DNA of 33,682 nucleotides from Treponema sp. UBA6988 (GTDB taxonomy: Bacteria > Spirochaetota > Spirochaetia > Treponematales > Treponemataceae): assembly GCA_002448445.1 (NCBI GenBank), contig DJYC01000078.1, positions 10,024 to 43,705 of the forward strand, written 5' to 3'. The notes beneath the pieces were generated by a model. That model was not told where the DNA came from. It ran no database searches and saw only the letters and a program-made list of their open reading frames with translations. Below are positions 31,699-33,682 of this stretch, piece by piece. The translations under genes were made by a program, and so were the position numbers. The stretch's first letter is position 1. Each line of letters begins with the position of its first letter.

Positions 31699-33540
31699 AT
31701 GATTCAAAATGATATGATACTTTCTGCATCCGGTTGGCGCAAGGTTTTTGCTAAGAGTGGCGGTGCAGAAGACAAGGATTCTGATATAGGAGAAACTAAC
31801 CGCTTGCTTTGCGCTCTTATTGCAGAGACTTTTGCGGATTATGTGCTTTCAAAGTCAAAGAATGATGAGCCCCACGTGGCTCTTGGCACGGATACCCGTC
31901 CTACCGGCAAGGAAATGGCGGATGTTATCATAAGGGTTTTCCTGCAGAAGAGGATTTACGTCCACTTTGTAGAGGTTGCATCTGCCCCGGAAATTATGGC
32001 TTATTCAAAGGAGCTTGACGGTTTCCTTTACATTTCGGCCAGCCACAATCCAATCGGCTGGAACGGAATAAAATTTGGTCTTAACAAGGGCGGGGTTCTT
32101 GAAGGCAAGGAGACCAACGCACTTGCAGACATTTTCCGGGAGAAGTGCAAGGCTTCGGATGCGGAGGAAAGGGCTAACCTTCTTATTGAGGGGGCAAACC
32201 TTCACCACCTTAAGCAGGTGTATGCAAATTCTTCCTTCCACAAGCTTCGTGCGGTTGAAGCTTACGACAAATTCATCCGCGGGGTTATTACCGGCATCTT
32301 TAACAAGAAGGGCCAGGACGCTGTTTTTGAGGCAATCAAGGAAGGTCTTAGGGAAAACCCAGCTTCCATCGTATGCGACATGAACGGCTCTGCCCGCTCG
32401 GTTTCCATAGACAAGACCTTTATTCCCCAGTGCGGCCTTGAATTTTTGCCTTTTAACGACACGCCTGGGCTTATAATGCACGAGATTATTCCAGAGCCAG
32501 AGAACATGACCCGTCTTGCGGACGTAATAAATGACCTTCATGCTGACGGCAACAACAACATTCTTATTGGCTACATGCCGGACTGCGACGGTGACAGGGG
32601 CAACATTGTATTCTTTGACGAGGACGCACAGACTGCCCGCCCAATTACGGCACAGGAGATTTTTGCGCTTAGCGTTGTTTCGGAGCTTGCCTTTGAGGAA
32701 TGGAAGAAGGAGACGCTTAACGAACAGGGGCTTTTGTGGAGGACGCAGGCAACATTTGGAAAGCATGCGGTTGTAGTAAACGGCCCAACATCCATGCGCA
32801 TTGACCAGATTTGCGAAAGCTTTGGCTACGAGATTTTCCGCGCGGAAGTTGGGGAAGCAAACGTGGTGAACCTTGCCCGCCAGAAGAGGGACGAAGGTTA
32901 CGACGTGCGCATTCTTGGCGAGGGCAGCAACGGTGGAAACATTACATATCCTTCCAGCGTGCGCGACCCGGTGGCAACACTCTTTGCTGTGCTCAAGATG
33001 CTTACAATCCGTGACTACAGGAGAAGCGACGGCAAGTTCTGCAAGGGGCTTTTCCACATCTGGTGCGAGAAGGCCGGAATGTCCTACCGCTACAAGGACG
33101 ACTTTATGCTTAGCGACGTGCTTTCCACCCTTCCCCGCTTTGCAACCACAGGCGTTAGCGAAAGCAGGGCGGTTCTTGACGTTAAGACCCAGGACAAGTC
33201 CTTGCTTAAAAAACGCTTCCAGGCAGTCTTTACCGATGACTGGAGCAAGCATGCAGACGAGCTTAATGCCATTTACGGCTTTACCGGCTACGAGGCAGAC
33301 ATTACCAACGGAACCAAGGAAGTTAAGAACGCTTCCGACTGGGCAAACGGCAACGGTGGCCTAAAGATACGCTTCCTGGACGAAGACGGAAATCCAAGGG
33401 CATTCATCTGGATGAGGCCAAGCGGCACAGAGCCAGTTTTCCGCATAATGTGCGACGTTATGGGCGGAGACGAAGCTGCAGAACGCTCGCTTTTGCGCTG
33501 GGAGACTACGCTGCTAAAGAAAGCAGACGGAGCTGAATAA
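31699..33540 (+). CDS. Alpha-D-phosphohexomutase (phosphoglucomutase/phosphomannomutase family)
   Basis: It interconverts hexose-6-phosphate and hexose-1-phosphate through a phosphoserine. The 613-residue protein has the four family landmarks: S115 in SASHNPIGWNG (phosphoserine), D297-G-D299-R300 in CDGDRGN (magnesium), EGSNGG in the sugar-binding part, and RPSGTEP at 573-579 (phosphate loop). It is longer than the usual 450-580. I start at ATG 31699; a frame open to 31615 includes the promoter and a tandem repeat and is rejected. Whether glucose or mannose phosphate is preferred cannot be told. Being divergent from the polysaccharide operon, it could supply mannose-1-phosphate for GDP-mannose, the substrate of gmd, or simply serve glycogen and cell-wall metabolism. 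Confidence 0.92.
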   Translation: MIQNDMILSASGWRKVFAKSGGAEDKDSDIGETNRLLCALIAETFADYVLSKSKNDEPHVALGTDTRPTGKEMADVIIRVFLQKRIYVHFVEVASAPEIMAYSKELDGFLYISASHNPIGWNGIKFGLNKGGVLEGKETNALADIFREKCKASDAEERANLLIEGANLHHLKQVYANSSFHKLRAVEAYDKFIRGVITGIFNKKGQDAVFEAIKEGLRENPASIVCDMNGSARSVSIDKTFIPQCGLEFLPFNDTPGLIMHEIIPEPENMTRLADVINDLHADGNNNILIGYMPDCDGDRGNIVFFDEDAQTARPITAQEIFALSVVSELAFEEWKKETLNEQGLLWRTQATFGKHAVVVNGPTSMRIDQICESFGYEIFRAEVGEANVVNLARQKRDEGYDVRILGEGSNGGNITYPSSVRDPVATLFAVLKMLTIRDYRRSDGKFCKGLFHIWCEKAGMSYRYKDDFMLSDVLSTLPRFATTGVSESRAVLDVKTQDKSLLKKRFQAVFTDDWSKHADELNAIYGFTGYEADITNGTKEVKNASDWANGNGGLKIRFLDEDGNPRAFIWMRPSGTEPVFRIMCDVMGGDEAAERSLLRWETTLLKKADGAE

Positions 33541-33626
33541 CTAAAAGGTGCAATTTTGAGTTTCCGTGTTACAGTATAAAAATTGGCGGAAGCGATTTTT
33601 GAACCGAAAAAAATTCTGCACACACG

Positions 33627-33682
33627 TCGTAGCAAGTGCGTTCGGCGTGCCCGAAGGGATAGCGCGGAAGCCTTTTTTCGGG
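33627..33682 (-). repeat. Intergenic palindromic element, partial copy at the right edge
   Basis: Read on the minus strand this is GGCTTCCGCGCTATCCCTTC followed by GGGCACGCCGAACGCACTTG, matching the core of copies 4 and 5 (GCTTCCGGGCTCCCCTACGG). It is cut by the window edge. The preceding 86 bases after the phosphohexomutase stop show no gene or clear terminator. Confidence 0.5.

Noticed and set aside
32005..33252. 415-codon open frame opposite the phosphohexomutase gene
   Set aside because: It mirrors the codon bias of the real gene on the plus strand, which has all family motifs; the antisense product shows none.

Overview
The window looks like a chromosomal segment of a host-associated treponeme-like spirochaete. 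The evidence is indirect: a ~500-residue serine hydroxymethyltransferase of the long type, Rpn-family transposase-like nuclease, lipoproteins with right-handed beta-helix and BspA-like leucine-rich repeats, a LoaP-type NusG paralog heading a polysaccharide operon, many start codons without a Shine-Dalgarno sequence, and abundant palindromic intergenic repeats. No rRNA, tRNA, CRISPR array or intact insertion sequence was seen.

Layout. 1-5.7 kb (minus strand): a GH2 glycoside hydrolase open at the left edge, then an operon of a 52-residue membrane protein, an NCS1 permease and an acyltransferase carrying a zinc ribbon. 5.8-9.6 kb (plus): Rpn nuclease, glyA, and a lipoprotein nuclease of the NUC1 family. 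9.9-11.4 kb (minus): tyrA-apt. 12-15 kb (plus): a 1013-residue repeat lipoprotein flanked on both sides by copies of the same composite repeat. 15.4-16.8 kb (minus): aroF (DAHP synthase) behind what reads as a complete classical attenuator: an aromatic-rich 39-residue leader peptide, an antiterminator and an intrinsic terminator. 17-20.4 kb: GNAT acetyltransferase, HXXEE membrane protein, a small secreted protein and a MATE exporter with an operator-like palindrome in its promoter. 20.4-21 kb: decayed sequence (a MATE 3' remnant, a second broken gene, a MITE-like element). 21-31.3 kb (minus): a LoaP-headed surface polysaccharide operon with four GT2 and one GT4-type glycosyltransferases, a radical SAM enzyme, a sugar epimerase, and gmd-fcl for GDP-L-fucose. 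31.7-33.5 kb (plus): a phosphohexomutase.

How it fits together. aroF and tyrA are two steps of aromatic amino acid synthesis. The polysaccharide operon is probably read through to its distal genes with the help of LoaP acting on a structured leader. The divergent phosphohexomutase could supply hexose-1-phosphate for sugar nucleotides. No flippase, polymerase or initiating sugar transferase is present, so the locus depends on genes elsewhere.

Three patterns stand out beyond the genes. First, the aroF attenuator. Second, six genes whose best promoter -10 box lies only 6-9 nt before the start codon, suggesting widespread leaderless transcripts. Third, a family of intergenic elements with conserved blocks but interchangeable perfect hairpins, present in about seven copies or relics. 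All functions are read from sequence by eye, without database searches.
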